Below, one piece after another: positions 24,401 through 36,000 of a DNA stretch of 64,000 nt. The stretch comes from Diphasiastrum complanatum (Eukaryota; Streptophyta; Lycopodiopsida; Lycopodiales; Lycopodiaceae). The position numbers and the translations under genes were made by a program. The stretch lies in NCBI GenBank assembly GCA_029204225.1, contig CM055094.1, positions 6,640,548 through 6,704,547 on the forward strand. The letters are read 5' to 3'. Below the pieces are notes generated by a model. It was given only the letters and a program-made list of their open reading frames with translations. It had not been told where the DNA came from and ran no database searches. Within the stretch, counting starts at the first letter, position 1, and each line of letters begins with the position of its first letter.

Positions 24401-25166
24401 ATGGCACATTCACCTACCCCGAGTGAGACTACTCAGGAAACCTTATCCGATCAGTTTCGTCGCATGGATGAGACCCTTTCTGGTAGATGGACGCGCCGCC
24501 ACGTGGTGGCGAGTTTGTAGAGCTGATCCTGATCGGGAAGGGCTCCATTTATGGCATACTTTTCGCCGTGACCTCCGTCATGCTATGATTGACCCTCAGT
24601 GGCTCGACCGCCAACGTGATACATTCCGTAGTCTCACTCAGACCAGTGATCTTGCTTCTTATACAGATCAGTTTATGGAGCTTTCTTATCTTTTTATTTC
24701 TCGTTACATTGCTGGGCTTCGTGGTGCTTTACGTTATGATGTTTCTTCCTTCCGTCCTCCCACACTTGTTGAGGCGATGTCTCTCGCCAGTACTTTACAG
24801 CATAAGTACTCTGACACTCTTCCTTCCCGCTTCTCCCGACCCCATCCTTCTGCTTCATCTTTTCCCGTTGCGTCCACCCCTACACCTGCCCCTTCTGTTC
24901 CAGCTCTCTCCATTGTCCCTTCGTCTCCTCGTCCTCCAACTCCTCGACCTGCTTTTGGCCGACGTTACACGTCTGCAGAGTTCGCTGACCTTCAGCAGCA
25001 GCGTCTTTGCTTTCGTTGTAAGAGTCCTGACCATTTTGCCCGTGATTGCCGTCAGCCTCTCCCTACTACTACTGCTGTTTTTTACCATGAGGGCACTACT
25101 CCAGATGAATCCGATATCTACATTCATATTTTTGATGAGCCTGATCTCTATATCTCCATCTCTTGA
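24401..25166 (+). pseudogene. Ty3/gypsy gag of the AG...CT element
   Basis: Gag starts at MAHSPTPSETTQETLSDQF (24401), loses frame near 24480, and continues as WHTFRRDLRHAMIDPQWLDR, LASYTDQFMELSYLF, a Pro/Ser linker and the zinc knuckle CFRCKSPDHFARDC (C-x2-C-x4-H-x4-C). It stops at 25166. The retrotrans-gag and knuckle order is that of plant gypsy elements. The N-terminal frameshift makes this copy defective. Confidence 0.85.
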
Positions 25167-25173
25167 GTCTGTT

Positions 25174-26508
25174 ATGGCCGATGTTCCTGCTGATTTCTAT
25201 GGGGTTCTTCATGGGTCCACGTTTGATGGTTCCCTCGCTATTGGTGATCAGGTTGTATCTTCTTTCGCTTTACTCCATGGATCTCTGCTTGAGGTTTGTG
25301 ATCTGCCTCATGATATTTTTACGGTTCCTGACATGAGTCATGCGCCTTTGGCCCTTACTGTTACTCATTTTTCATCCGAGGATATGTGCCAGATGGTCAC
25401 TATTACTTATCTAGGGTATTTATATGCTGGGATCTTTCTAGATGAGTATACGGACATCCTTCCGTCTCCTGGTGTTTCTACATATAGGTTTGCTGCAGTC
25501 CATGCCGATGGTATACACTTTTTGGTTCATGAGACTGATTCCTTTTTACCTCTTGATATTTGGCATTCCTGGTTATTACGTATCGCTTGGATTTTATTTG
25601 GACCTATTGCTTACACTACTGCTTCATTTTCAGCTATGGATATATGGCATTCCTGGTTATTACATATAGCTTGGTTTTCATTTGGACCTGTTGATTGGTG
25701 CTGGTTTTTCCATATTACTGATCGCCTATGGTGCGGATATCTCTATGATTATGCATGTGGCTCTCTATCTGTTCCTTGGATTGTTGCTCATTGTCAGGCT
25801 TGGCATATCCTGTTGGCTTGGGTTATTGCCTCCGTTCCAGCTACTGTTTGTCTGAGTGATCTTCAGGTTCCCTGTCATTTCAGGTTGCTCCATATCGCTT
25901 GGTCTCCGATGCTAAGTTGCCACTTTGTTTTGGTGTTCCGAGACCATCAGGGTATTTTGAGAGAATTCCTTCTTCTCTCTTGGATAGTTTTTGGGGATGT
26001 TGCCGCCATATACTTCAGTGTTGCTCATATGTGCTTTGATACTCATTCCCAGCTACACGTGGATATTGCTCCGATGCTTGCTACTGATTTTGCGGATCCT
26101 GTTCCTCGTTCCAGTGCATTTCTTCTATTCCTCACTTGTGCGCCTGGTGTGTACTTTGGGATTACACTTGCGGCCAGTTCCGATGGGTCATCCGATTCTC
26201 CATCCGTTGTTGGTGTATCCTATGATGGATTGTTCTACCTTCTTGGGCTTTTTGGATACCTTGGTGCTCGAGAGCTTATTACCCGGGCCTGTTCTCATTT
26301 ACAGCATGTTCAGCAGCGTTGTCAGACCTTAGTTGATCGTCACTGCCGCCATGTTGAGTTTCAGCTTGGAGATATGGTTTATCTACGCCTACGGTTTGCA
26401 CGTCATCATTTTGTCCAGGGCCATGCTTCTACTGAGAAGCTTGCACCACGTTATTATGGGTCTTATCGCATTTTGGAGGTTCTTAGTCCAGTTACATATC
26501 GCTTATAG
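25174..26508 (+). CDS. Retroelement ORF with unfamiliar Trp-rich region and integrase C-terminus
   Basis: A 444-aa open frame begins MADVPADFYGVLHGS 8 nt after the gag stop. Residues 1-340 are hydrophobic, rich in Trp, His and Phe, and match no retroviral protease, RT or RNase H motif I can find. Two imperfect copies of DIWHSWLLxIAWxxFGPx (29-residue period) occur near residues 128-180. The last 70 residues are the gypsy integrase C-terminal part (QRCQTLVDRHCRHVEFQLGD, then VYLRLR, KLAPRYYGSYRILE). The usual pol core (about 2.5 kb) is missing. The open frame may be chance survival after deletions, or a real accessory ORF of a non-autonomous element. Confidence 0.5.
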   Translation: MADVPADFYGVLHGSTFDGSLAIGDQVVSSFALLHGSLLEVCDLPHDIFTVPDMSHAPLALTVTHFSSEDMCQMVTITYLGYLYAGIFLDEYTDILPSPGVSTYRFAAVHADGIHFLVHETDSFLPLDIWHSWLLRIAWILFGPIAYTTASFSAMDIWHSWLLHIAWFSFGPVDWCWFFHITDRLWCGYLYDYACGSLSVPWIVAHCQAWHILLAWVIASVPATVCLSDLQVPCHFRLLHIAWSPMLSCHFVLVFRDHQGILREFLLLSWIVFGDVAAIYFSVAHMCFDTHSQLHVDIAPMLATDFADPVPRSSAFLLFLTCAPGVYFGITLAASSDGSSDSPSVVGVSYDGLFYLLGLFGYLGARELITRACSHLQHVQQRCQTLVDRHCRHVEFQLGDMVYLRLRFARHHFVQGHASTEKLAPRYYGSYRILEVLSPVTYRL

Positions 26509-26859
26509 CTTCCTGCTTCCACACGCGCCTGCGATGTATTCCATGTCAGTTTATTACGTGCTGCTATTGAGGATGACGCTCCTTTTGATGCTGAGTTTCC
26601 TACTGCTCTAGAGTTATTTCCATTTTTACCTGCTACTATATTACAGGTTCGTCTATACCATAGTCGACGCCGCCAGCAGATTCAGTTTTTGGTCCAGTGG
26701 GATGGCCGTCCTATTGAGGAGGCCACATGGGAGCCTATTGATGTCTTTTATCATACACCATCACTTGCAACTCAGGCTCGTGCTCTTGCGGCACTTGTTG
26801 ATTCCTCTACATCAGATGTTGCTCTAGCTGTTGATGCACCAGGGCTTGCTGCTACTTGA
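26509..26859 (+). pseudogene. Integrase end and chromodomain after one stop codon
   Basis: In the same frame as the preceding ORF but separated by a single TAG. Reads ACDVFHVSLLRAA, then ILQVRLYHSRRRQQIQFLVQ followed by WDGRPIEEATWEP, the chromodomain that ends plant chromovirus integrases, then an Ala-rich tail to TGA at 26857-26859. Confidence 0.85.
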
Positions 26860-26906
26860 TCCAGTTTCTTTTCGGTAGTTGGGTCTTTTTCTTTTGTACC
26901 AGGGAG

Positions 26907-27350
26907 AGTTATGGACTTGGCTCATTACATTCGCCGTGTCCATTTACATTTACTTTACTTTATGCATAAGCAGGCCTTGGGCCCTTTTTTATTCATTAGT
27001 GACACTTAGACTATATGGTTGGCCTTTGGCCTTATTATTCATTATTAGGCCATTTGGACATATTATTGGAGAGTGGGGGCCTTCTTGGAGGGCGCACTAT
27101 TTTCCCTCCCAGTTGGGCCCTATCCACCGGAAGCTTCCTTTTAGGGCTTCCTCTTGGCTACAAGTAGGGAAACTATGTCATTTGTTATTCAGCTGATGAT
27201 ATTGATCTCTCTCTTTAGTCTCCTTAATCTCTCTCTTTCCTGCTTTCTAGGGTTAAGGCTTGCTTATGTGCTGCTTTCATAGCTTAAGTCTTTGCTTATG
27301 TGATGCTTTCATAGCTTAGCTTTAGATCAGCTGTGGCTTTATTCGTAACT
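26907..27350 (+). mobile_element. 3' LTR with AG...CT ends
   Basis: 444-bp partner of the LTR at 23261-23703. It is preceded by a short purine stretch (AGGGAG) that may serve as polypurine tract and followed by the ATGAT duplication. It ends TTATTCGTAACT. Confidence 0.92.
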
Positions 27351-27355
27351 ATGAT
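27351..27355 (+). repeat. Target site duplication, right (ATGAT)
   Basis: Matches 23256-23260. Confidence 0.9.
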
Positions 27356-27900
27356 AGCTAACGAAGATTAGGATGTATATGAAACGTTATAGAGACAACT
27401 TGTTGGAAGTTTGATCTATCTAACAACTACACGACCGAATGTTCTATATGCTGTTAATATGGTTAGTTAGTTTATGGCTAAGCCTAATCAGGTTCACTGG
27501 AAAGCTACGAAGTAGATACTCGGCTATAGTATAGGTACTTTACGGTTTGGTACTTTTTATGGAAGTCAAGATGTTTTGGAGTTACAAGGGTATGTCAATG
27601 CATATTGGGTTGGAGATGTGGAATATCAAAGATCGACTACATGTTCAAAGAAGCAGCCTACCATTGCATTGTCATCTACAAAGGTAGAGTACTGAGCTAC
27701 TATGGGTGTAGCATGCGAGACAATCTAATAGCTAGAGTTGCATCAAGTTGGCAAAGAATCCAGTTTTTCACAGCAGGTCAAAGCATATTGAAGTATGACA
27801 ACACTTTATCAGAGAGAAACTTCAAAATTATGAAGTTGAGTATCTGGTGTCCTACAAAAGAGAAAGTTGTAGATATTTTTACTAAGGGACTTTGATTTTT
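27356..27900 (+). pseudogene. Ty1/copia RT end and RNase H, right part
   Basis: Continues the relic split at 23260. LYRQLVGSLIYLTTTRPNVL and YAVNMV (end of RT), then a YVNAYWVGDVEYQRSTT block and TIALSSTKVEY (RNase H), and finally VVDIFTKGL, the usual copia polyprotein end. Numerous stops. Confidence 0.9.
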
Positions 27901-27958
27901 GTAGTTGGAAAGAGAACATGCATATATGTGTATTTGTGTCCACCCTTTTTGCGTATGC

Positions 27959-27960
<2 letters not shown>

Positions 27961-27997
<37 letters not shown>
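27961..27997 (+). repeat. (GA)n microsatellite
   Basis: About 18 GA units followed by two AGAGAGTATC repeats. Confidence 0.95.
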
Positions 27998-27999
<2 letters not shown>

Positions 28000-28032
28000 C
28001 AGAGAGTATCAAGCATTGTTTTGTTCTGGCAG

Positions 28033-31000
28033 GTACCCAAGAAGGCAGCCTTGATGTCAGCTGCTGTTGCATCTTCTTCTGGTAGACTCAGTAGTAGGTG
28101 GCGCACTTTCAAGTTTAGAAGGAGACTGTTGCAGCTTCCGAGGAGGAGTGAAGGATTCAAACTGCTCTTTTCAGCCCTCCCGAGATTCGTTAAATTTCTT
28201 GTTCGAGTCACTCTCTCCTCTTTTAAGCGCAATAAGCATTTAGTTAAGATCTTTTTCCACCGTAAGCCTGCTGCCATAAGAAAAGAGAAAAAGGAAAGGA
28301 AATGCAACAGCAGTATAGCCAATTCTGATGAGTCACAAGTTTGCACGAGCAATTTTGATGTACAACTGGCAGCACCGAAGAAGGCTTCTTCTTTGCATGA
28401 TATTGTGAGTTTACAAAGCTATGTTTTTTCAAACCCATCTGCTTTTACTGTTGTAAGGGCCAACCTCTAAACCCTAGAACACAAGTTTTATGAGCAATTT
28501 TGATAAACATCAAGCTGCACCAGAGAAGTCTTTTTGATATTGTGAGTATTAAATCCTATTCCTCAAAGCCCATCTTCTTTGATTGTTGCAAGTGCTAAAC
28601 CCTAAACCTTAAAACATGGCCATACAAGAGTTGCATCTTACCTATTTATGTTATTTTTTTGCAAGGTGAAAAGGTGTTTCCAAGCTCACTTCGCAACTTG
28701 AGTTCTCAGGAGTTGGCTCAGGTGATATTGGTTGCAAAGGAGAATAATTGGGACAAAGTATTGCTGTTACCAAACAATGAAGGCGTGCAAGGGCAGGATC
28801 TTTTTAAACTGTTGCAAGGTCAATGGTTGAATAGTGACATTGTGAATACATACTTCTCTTTACTGAAGGTATGGTGCTTGATGTGGAATCAGTTTCGTTT
28901 GAATTAAAAATTGGATTTGTTCATGCTGCTTGCAAAAATTCATGAGCGGGTATTTGTGTAGTATCACTGCTTCCCTGCCTATATTCCTATTTTACTGCTA
29001 GTGTGGCTAATTTTTTGGTACCATATAGCTATGAAATAGCTGGGTGCAAAATATTAGTGTTTGATGTGAGCTGGTTTTGGAACAGCTTCGCTGTGACCGG
29101 CCTAGAAATTGCCTCCAAACAGGATGTGGGAATCTAAAATTTGATCCAACTTCTTCTGGTCATCAGTAAGCCTGCTGTGATAGAATCACTCTTTTCTGTT
29201 GGTACATTTCGTTCCATACCTGTGGAACGAAACTTGTTTCGTATATATTGACAATTTGTTTGATTGATCTTAGCATCCAAAATTTGTCTGTGGAGACTTC
29301 CATTTTAAAAAGTGTGTGTAAGAAAACAAAAAATTATTGTTCAGACATTTTTGTGTTAGTAAAAAAAAAGGTTCTGTATGTATCACGAAGAATGGGAGAA
29401 TTTTCTCTTATCTAAATTAGAAACTCAGTGCGTTGACCTTATAAAGCATCTCTTATACTTGTTTTTTCTTTAGAGGATGCAGCCCCTCATGCCTCAATGC
29501 TCACTTTTTTACAAGTTTTTGGTACACCAAGTACATAAAAAGTGGATACTATGGTGTGCGCAGATGGACGAGGGATATAGTAAGTACCTGGATACATATC
29601 TTCTATGTGATGCAACCTTTGGCCTTATTGCCCTAAAACTGCAGGGTTTTTAGTCCTTTCCTGCTTGTGGACATGATTACTTTTTGACACACAGGTTATC
29701 TATGTATATTGCTTTTGCAGGATGTCAGGACGTATGATTGCCTATTTTTTCCCGTGAATCTCAACAATTTACATTGGTAAGGATTTCTCTTTCATGCTTA
29801 GTTATTTTAATGCAGGTTATAGGTTCAGAGACAACTAGATTCTAAATTCTAGACCCTAAAACCTAAAGCCTTATTTTTAATCCCTGTATCTTCATTGGTG
29901 ATACACATCAATGCCACGCTCAAGGTTGCACAAAAATATTCTTCATTTATCTTTATGATAAGTGTTAGACAACTAAACTCTGAACTCTAAACCCATAAAC
30001 CCCTCACCCTATATCTTTGTTTGTGATATAGATCAATGTCATGTTGAAACTTGGACAAAGGTTATCATCGTTTATCTTTTTTCTTCATCAAAATTAAGAT
30101 GGTTTATTGAAAAGATAACAGTGTTTGCATCAGCCATCAAAGCTTACTAGTGCATTCATGGCAATTATGTGCAGGGTGTTAGTGGTTGTTTACATTGCCT
30201 CAGGAGTAGTCGAGTTTTATGATTCCCTGTCAAGCACTTCTTTCAAAAGTGTTACTACCACTGTGAGTTTACTGTTTCATTTTTCCTCCTAGATGTTTAC
30301 GACAGTTCTTTTTTAGTTATGATCGGTGTTCTTATTTTCTAGTGCACTCTTGCAGCTCAGTTTTTGGACTACTTTGTGTTTTTAAAAGCTTTTCCCCATA
30401 TGTCATTATTCCGATGTATGTCCATTCTTTGGCCTTTTGAATGGATTTGAATCCAGGCTATCAAATCTATGGGCTCAAAGCAAATAAATATGGATTTGAT
30501 TTTTGATTCTAATATGTCGATTTTGTCTTGGAAATTTCCCCCCCCCTAATTGAATTTCTTTTGGAGGACATAATTTTGCAGAAGCTTGCGTTTTGTACTG
30601 GGTTTTTTTTTTTTGGGTTGATTCTCAATTTGAATCTGTAAATTGTTTTTTGAAAAATTGAGACTGTTTATTTTTGTGTAACAAATTTCTTTTTAAAATC
30701 TGAAAATTTTAGGGTTTTTTTCAATAGTTTGACAGGAGCACTATTCGAACTAGTAAATTTTTTTCAAATCAATTTAAATCTCTATGCTTGATGTTTCCTT
30801 CAAATTTTCATATTGTTATGCTTATGGTTTATGCCTACCATTCTCTATCATTGCATTAAACTAAATCACTTTGTATTGTGACCTATTACTATTTAGGTTA
30901 TCAAGTATATGGACGAGGAGGCTTTGGAAAACAATTGGAGCTCATCCAATTTCAAAAATTGGAAGCCTGTAGACGTAGGCAATGCAATTCCTAGACAGGT

Positions 31001-31270
31001 ACTGATAATTTGTTTGCACCTTTTTTGCACCAGCTTAGTTAAGTTAATGGCCGGTATAAAACAGAGGTCTCCTTGGCTTATTTTTTCTTCACTGATGTCC
31101 TTTTTTGCTCTTCTTGGTAGGTCGACTCAAACAACTGTGGAGTGTACATGTGCGTATATGCTGACCTTCTTTCAAGAGGGCTTCGACCACCCTTTTCTTT
31201 CTCGTCTAAGGACATATCGTCGATTCGACTTGGCATGGCTGCAGATTTTCTCAAAGGATTCGTTTGTTGA
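28033..31270 (+). CDS. Ulp1-type SUMO protease-like (C48) gene, multi-exon
   Basis: Cysteine protease of the SUMO-deconjugating Ulp1/SENP family. Supported pieces: a basic N-terminal exon from about 28033 to 28402 (RLSSRWRTFKFRRRLLQLPRR) ending at a GTGAGT donor; 28666-28868 (LRNLSSQELAQ ... LLQGQWLNSDIVNTYFSLLK, the WLND-like start of the fold); 29474 to about 29579; 29721-29776 (LFFPVNLNNLHW, catalytic His); 30175-30262 (VLVVVYIASGVVEFYDSL, catalytic Asp); 30897-30998; 31121-31270 (VDSNNCGVYMCVYADLLSR, catalytic Cys) ending in TGA. The Gln before the Cys exon (PRQ) fits the oxyanion residue. Junction phases agree except between the 29474 exon and the 29721 exon, where the obvious donor leaves one extra base. 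The boundary is therefore uncertain or the copy is damaged. Such domains also occur in plant Mutator-like elements, so a transposon origin is possible. Confidence 0.75.
28334..28610 (+). repeat. Imperfect tandem duplication of an exon end and donor
   Basis: Unit 1 (28334-28480) and unit 2 (28483-28610) share ACAAGTTT, GAGCAATTTTGAT, CTGCACC(A/G), GATATTGTGAGT and a downstream CTAAACCCTA. Unit 1 includes the end of the first Ulp1-gene exon and its GTGAGT donor. Unit 2 repeats both inside the intron. Confidence 0.75.
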
Positions 31271-33000
31271 TGTTATCTGCTATTTTCATCTTCCACATCA
31301 TAAGGCTGTTCAACCACATATAGAGTGCAGGCATATCTTTATTGGGTGTGCCAAATAACGTTCTGGATGTTGATGCTGCTAAACACTACATGTACAGTGC
31401 CACATATCTTTCTTGGGCGTGCTGATTCCTGAATAATGTTCCCAATCTTTTGAATATTATATTGGGGTTAATCCCTTGTCTTATACAGGATGTTACACGA
31501 TATGGGTTTATCTGTAAGCATTCAAGCAACTTTCTTTCATTGCAATCTCTTATCTTTGGAGAACCATCAGAAGCTGCTTTCATTCGTCTGAAGCTGTGCT
31601 CTGGTGGAAGATAATGTCAACTACCGCATTATAACATCTCTCTTCCTTAGGTGATCAGATCTCCTTCCTTTAAAGGCTTCTCCACAGATTGGGGAACAGC
31701 AAAAACTGATCTGAAATACTTTCTTATAAGTGTGGACTTATGACAGTATGAATCTTGGCCCGGCTTCTATCGCGATCTCATAAAAAAGATCAAATAAAGT
31801 ATACGCAGCAAATCTGGAGGTCAGTTTGCTGCATGCAACCAGTGAACACTCATGCTAGTAAGAAATTCAAGGAATGCAGGAGGATTTGCAAATCATGGTG
31901 TTGCCAGAAAACCTGGAGGTGGGTTTTCCATATGCAGCTGCCGAATATTCTTTTTATTGAAAAGATTGAAGGAAATGTATGAAAAACTTGCAAATAATTT
32001 GGAGATATTGCATCTTTTGATGCCAGTATCTGCATGTATCCTTTTGGCATTCAACTCATGGTTACATTTGTCCTATGTTAACATTATAGAAAAATGCAAA
32101 CAATATTGCTTATTGAAAGTGGGATAGATTTCCATCTGTGATATTTCATTGTTTGAGTTGTATGCAGAGTGCAAGATCTCACATTTTTCTAAATTTTAGC
32201 TAGGCGTTTGGATTAAGTATCCATCCCCCCTTGGGCAGGGAATCAAATGTGAGTGGGCAAGCCTGAACCAAGCATGCTACACCACCGCACCACACATTTG
32301 CCAACGTCAAGAAGCTTAGTTGTGGCATGATCGCTACTGTAAGTTTTTCATATGCAGAGGATGAAATACATGCTATCAACATGAAGTGCTTGGAGGATGC
32401 ATGACATGCTTAAAGAATGTGTTTAACACCTTTGGGAGTTGTCCATGAAAGTCTTATCTTTGTAGCGTCAGCCGCTTTGGACATATTGTTGCTTTTGAAA
32501 GTGCCGGTGAGAATATTGCCATGTTATGTCTAGTGATTCTAGAATCTGCTGGGAGCTGGTAATTTTTGACATTTATGATAGTGTGTCAATTGTGAAATCT
32601 CATCAGTGCTTTTCAGTTGGATGTGTAGTTTGCAAGAATTATCTTCTAGGGTAAAGACTTAAGAAAAGCTAAAATCATGCATAAAATGCTAAAATCAGAC
32701 GTCTGTTGAATATTAAAGTCCAACTGGAAATGAAGACATTACAAAAATAACGACATATCTTTGGAAATGGCTCTCCTTTGAACATTGCTACATATTCCTC
32801 CTTTAGATCCACTGACCACTACCAAAACGGAAGAAACAATATTGTACAAAGTAGAGGCCAATTAGAGCTGGGTGTCTATAAGGTTGGAGCCCTGCCAAAC
32901 AATTTGACTGATTATCAAAGTCAGTCTTAATCAAATACATCCGAGGAACCAAATGGCTTAAAACTTTACCAAAGGTAGTTGATTGGTACTTTGGGAGGTC
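31271..33000. other. 3' flank of the Ulp1-like gene and spacer
   Basis: Probable 3' UTR in the first few hundred bases, otherwise unassigned. Short repeated phrases (GGCATATCTTTATTGGGTGTGCC versus CACATATCTTTCTTGGGCGTGC) occur at about 31330 and 31400. Confidence 0.4.
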
Positions 33001-36000
33001 TGTATGAATTTTTGAGGCCTTGTGTCTAGTTGGGTTTCAACAAAGGTGCTAATTTTATGTCTAGAACTCTCCCCTGTTGACAGGAACGTTGTGCCATTTG
33101 GTTTTTGGGCAACAAAACTAAAGTGGCTAGTATATCATGCCTGAATATCCATTTTAAGTTAGGAGACATTTCTTGTAAATGAGCTGGAAGGAAACTAATT
33201 ATTTTATGATATGTTGCCTGGGCCTCCCTCAAAACAGAAAGCTAACCATTAATAATATTGTAGGGTCCATGAAACATAACATTGTATATGCTAGATAGGA
33301 AATTCCTATTGCATAACATAGAAGAGAAATTGACAAGCAATAGGAACATAAATAGCACAACACAACATAGGGAGATTACTAAGCCCATGAATCCATAGAA
33401 TATTATTTGAGAATATTTCTTGTATCTTTATATACAAGTTGAGAAAGTGATGGTTTGGGAGCTGGAGAATACTACATGAATGTGTAGTGTCCATGTCATC
33501 GAAGTGACTCTAAGCTAAAAAAGATCGACAACGAGATTCCATGGAAGATCCACAAATTTACCCAAGAGTTGGAAGCTTTATGATAAGCACAACAAGGGCA
33601 TGCCTTAGATGACACTAAAGATGTATAATACAACCTTAAAAATAATTGGTGAAATTTTGTTCCCCATGACACATAAGATACAATGTTTATCAACAAAGTA
33701 TGACCACATAGATAAGAGTATTGAGTGGATAATGAACTTACAAACAATGCATGGGAACTTGAGGAAAACCCCAGTGCTCAAAGGCCACTTGGTCCAAGTT
33801 GTAGGGTTATTAAGCCTATTAATATGTGTAGTGGCTTCAACAATCATATTACAGAGATGTGAATAGGAGAGGAAAGTAGGAGTCGAAGGTAGATTCTAAC
33901 TATTCAAGTAGCGTAAACGTTAGGATTGGTCAACAACTACTCTTGGTACGTGAGCAAGGCAAATAGAATCAAAGAATCCAAAAAATATTTTAGTTATAGG
34001 TTTCCCTCCCCCCCCCCCCGCAATTAGGACATGCCCTAATCATGATATTTTGATCAGTTAGAGGCATGATGCAACGAATTATGGTTCTACTTCAAGCTAG
34101 AAATGAATCAAATGAACTTGCAATTTGGGTAAAATTTATCAGTTTCAAAACATGAACAATTTATGTCGTAGTATGGTTATTGGTACAATAAAATACTGCC
34201 ATGCCATAAATATTCATTTACATGATTTTCAAAGGAAAGGGCTTTTAGAATGAATTAAAATCATCATAGTTTGTTACAACTCTAGTGTTGTATGAAAAGT
34301 CGAGCGTAAAACCTTACGTTGGAGTATAACACCGCAAGTATTAAGCCATTAACTTTCTAGTACTTGACTTTTAGGGGCTCAAAAGTTTTTCTTCAAATGA
34401 ACTCCAATGCATCGTAGTTTACTACAACTATAGTGTTCATAAGGAGAAATCTATTAGGTATGGCTTTAGCAAAAATTTTACAGGTTGTATTAAGCACACA
34501 AAAAAAAAGAGTCTTTCATACAAACAAGATTTGAGAACTATAATATAAGCTTGTCAAAGTTATCAATCAAATGAGGGCTAAGGAGCCAGTAGTAACAACT
34601 TCATCAAAAAGGAGGGCCCAAAGATATTGAGAAAGTTGTGAATGACATTATTTATGCTAGGGGTATTCTTTTGAGAAAGGTATTGAAGTGTATTTTCAAA
34701 GTGTCGGAAGGTAAGATGCACATTCAGAGAGGATTGATTGCTTAGCTAGGGTTTTAGAAATCTTAATGAGGTCATAGAAAGAGTTAATTACCTTGCCGAA
34801 AAGGCCATGAGAGTGAGGAACAAGAGCCTTGCTCATCAAGACAATACGAGTGAAAATCACCACGGTGGCAAAATTTATTGTGAAGTAATTTTTCTATTAG
34901 CCAGGGAAAATATTAGCAAATGTTTGATGTTGCAACTTATTTACTACTTAATAAAAATACACAGTAATTTTGATTTGGAAAAGCCTTGAGAGAATCAATA
35001 CACGACGTCACCTTCAAGGGGATTGGCATCCATAGATATTACCTACTCCTCTCCACCACACTCGACTATATTGCCTCTTTGAGAATTTCCCTTTGATGAT
35101 ATTATCTCTGTTGGAATTTTAGTAATACTTCAAATCCCACTTGATTCGATTGCCTCTATTATTACTAGTTACTTTACTTTAGGTATCCAGAACATTCTAC
35201 ACTTGCTATTTCCTCATAAACTTGCTGCAGACAAAGGACCTGCAGAAATCCAAAGACTTGGGCAAAAGTTGTCATCCTACATGCAGATTTGCATGTAAAG
35301 TTAGCATAAGTCGATATTATTTGCATTTTTATATGGAGTTATTTAAAGACTGGAAAATGTCGAAAGGCGTAGGTCGAGTCTAAGTAAAATGTCAATTGGC
35401 ATAATTCGGAACTCAAGAAAATGCCAATGGGCATAATATGTTGACTTTGACCGGTTAACCCAAATGCTGACTGGTGTTAAATATGCAAACTAATTGAAAT
35501 GCCAAAACTGAAAAATGGTAATCGACATTTTTTTTATGGTGCCACTCAAATTAAAGCTCTTCAATTATCTAGTCCAAATTTGCTACAAACTGCCCTTACT
35601 TCTACATGTTCCACGTGAAAGTAAACTTATGTACTTTTACATTTGCGTCTTTGTACGCTTTGCTTATCGGTTCTTCTAAGCTACTTCTAAGACCACTTAG
35701 TAGTATCTGTTACTGACTAATTAAGCTTTTATGATAATCGAGTATAGACATAGCAGATAAACAAGACCCATAAGTAAGGCATTCAATAGTACATGCGAAG
35801 ATGTTCAGATTTTTTTACGCAGATGCCTAGCACTATTTGCTCAATCCTCAAATTGTTCTCTTCTAGGCTTGTACATTGCTAAAGTAGATTCACTTACAAC
35901 AATCTTTTTGTACATTCATACATATTTTGATATAGTCCGCATTCATCAAATGCGATTGTATTCTATGTGAATGGTTAATGCTGTTTTCACCTTTTATTGT

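Noticed and set aside
24589-25173. Long frame overlapping gag on the same strand, joined to the downstream ORF
   Set aside because: This part is an out-of-frame shadow of gag, which has the zinc knuckle. The downstream ORF is taken from its own ATG at 25174.
33026-33850. LINE zinc-binding domain on the minus strand
   Set aside because: CPCC and leucine-rich pieces are suggestive, but no RT or endonuclease motif could be read, so it was left as unassigned debris.
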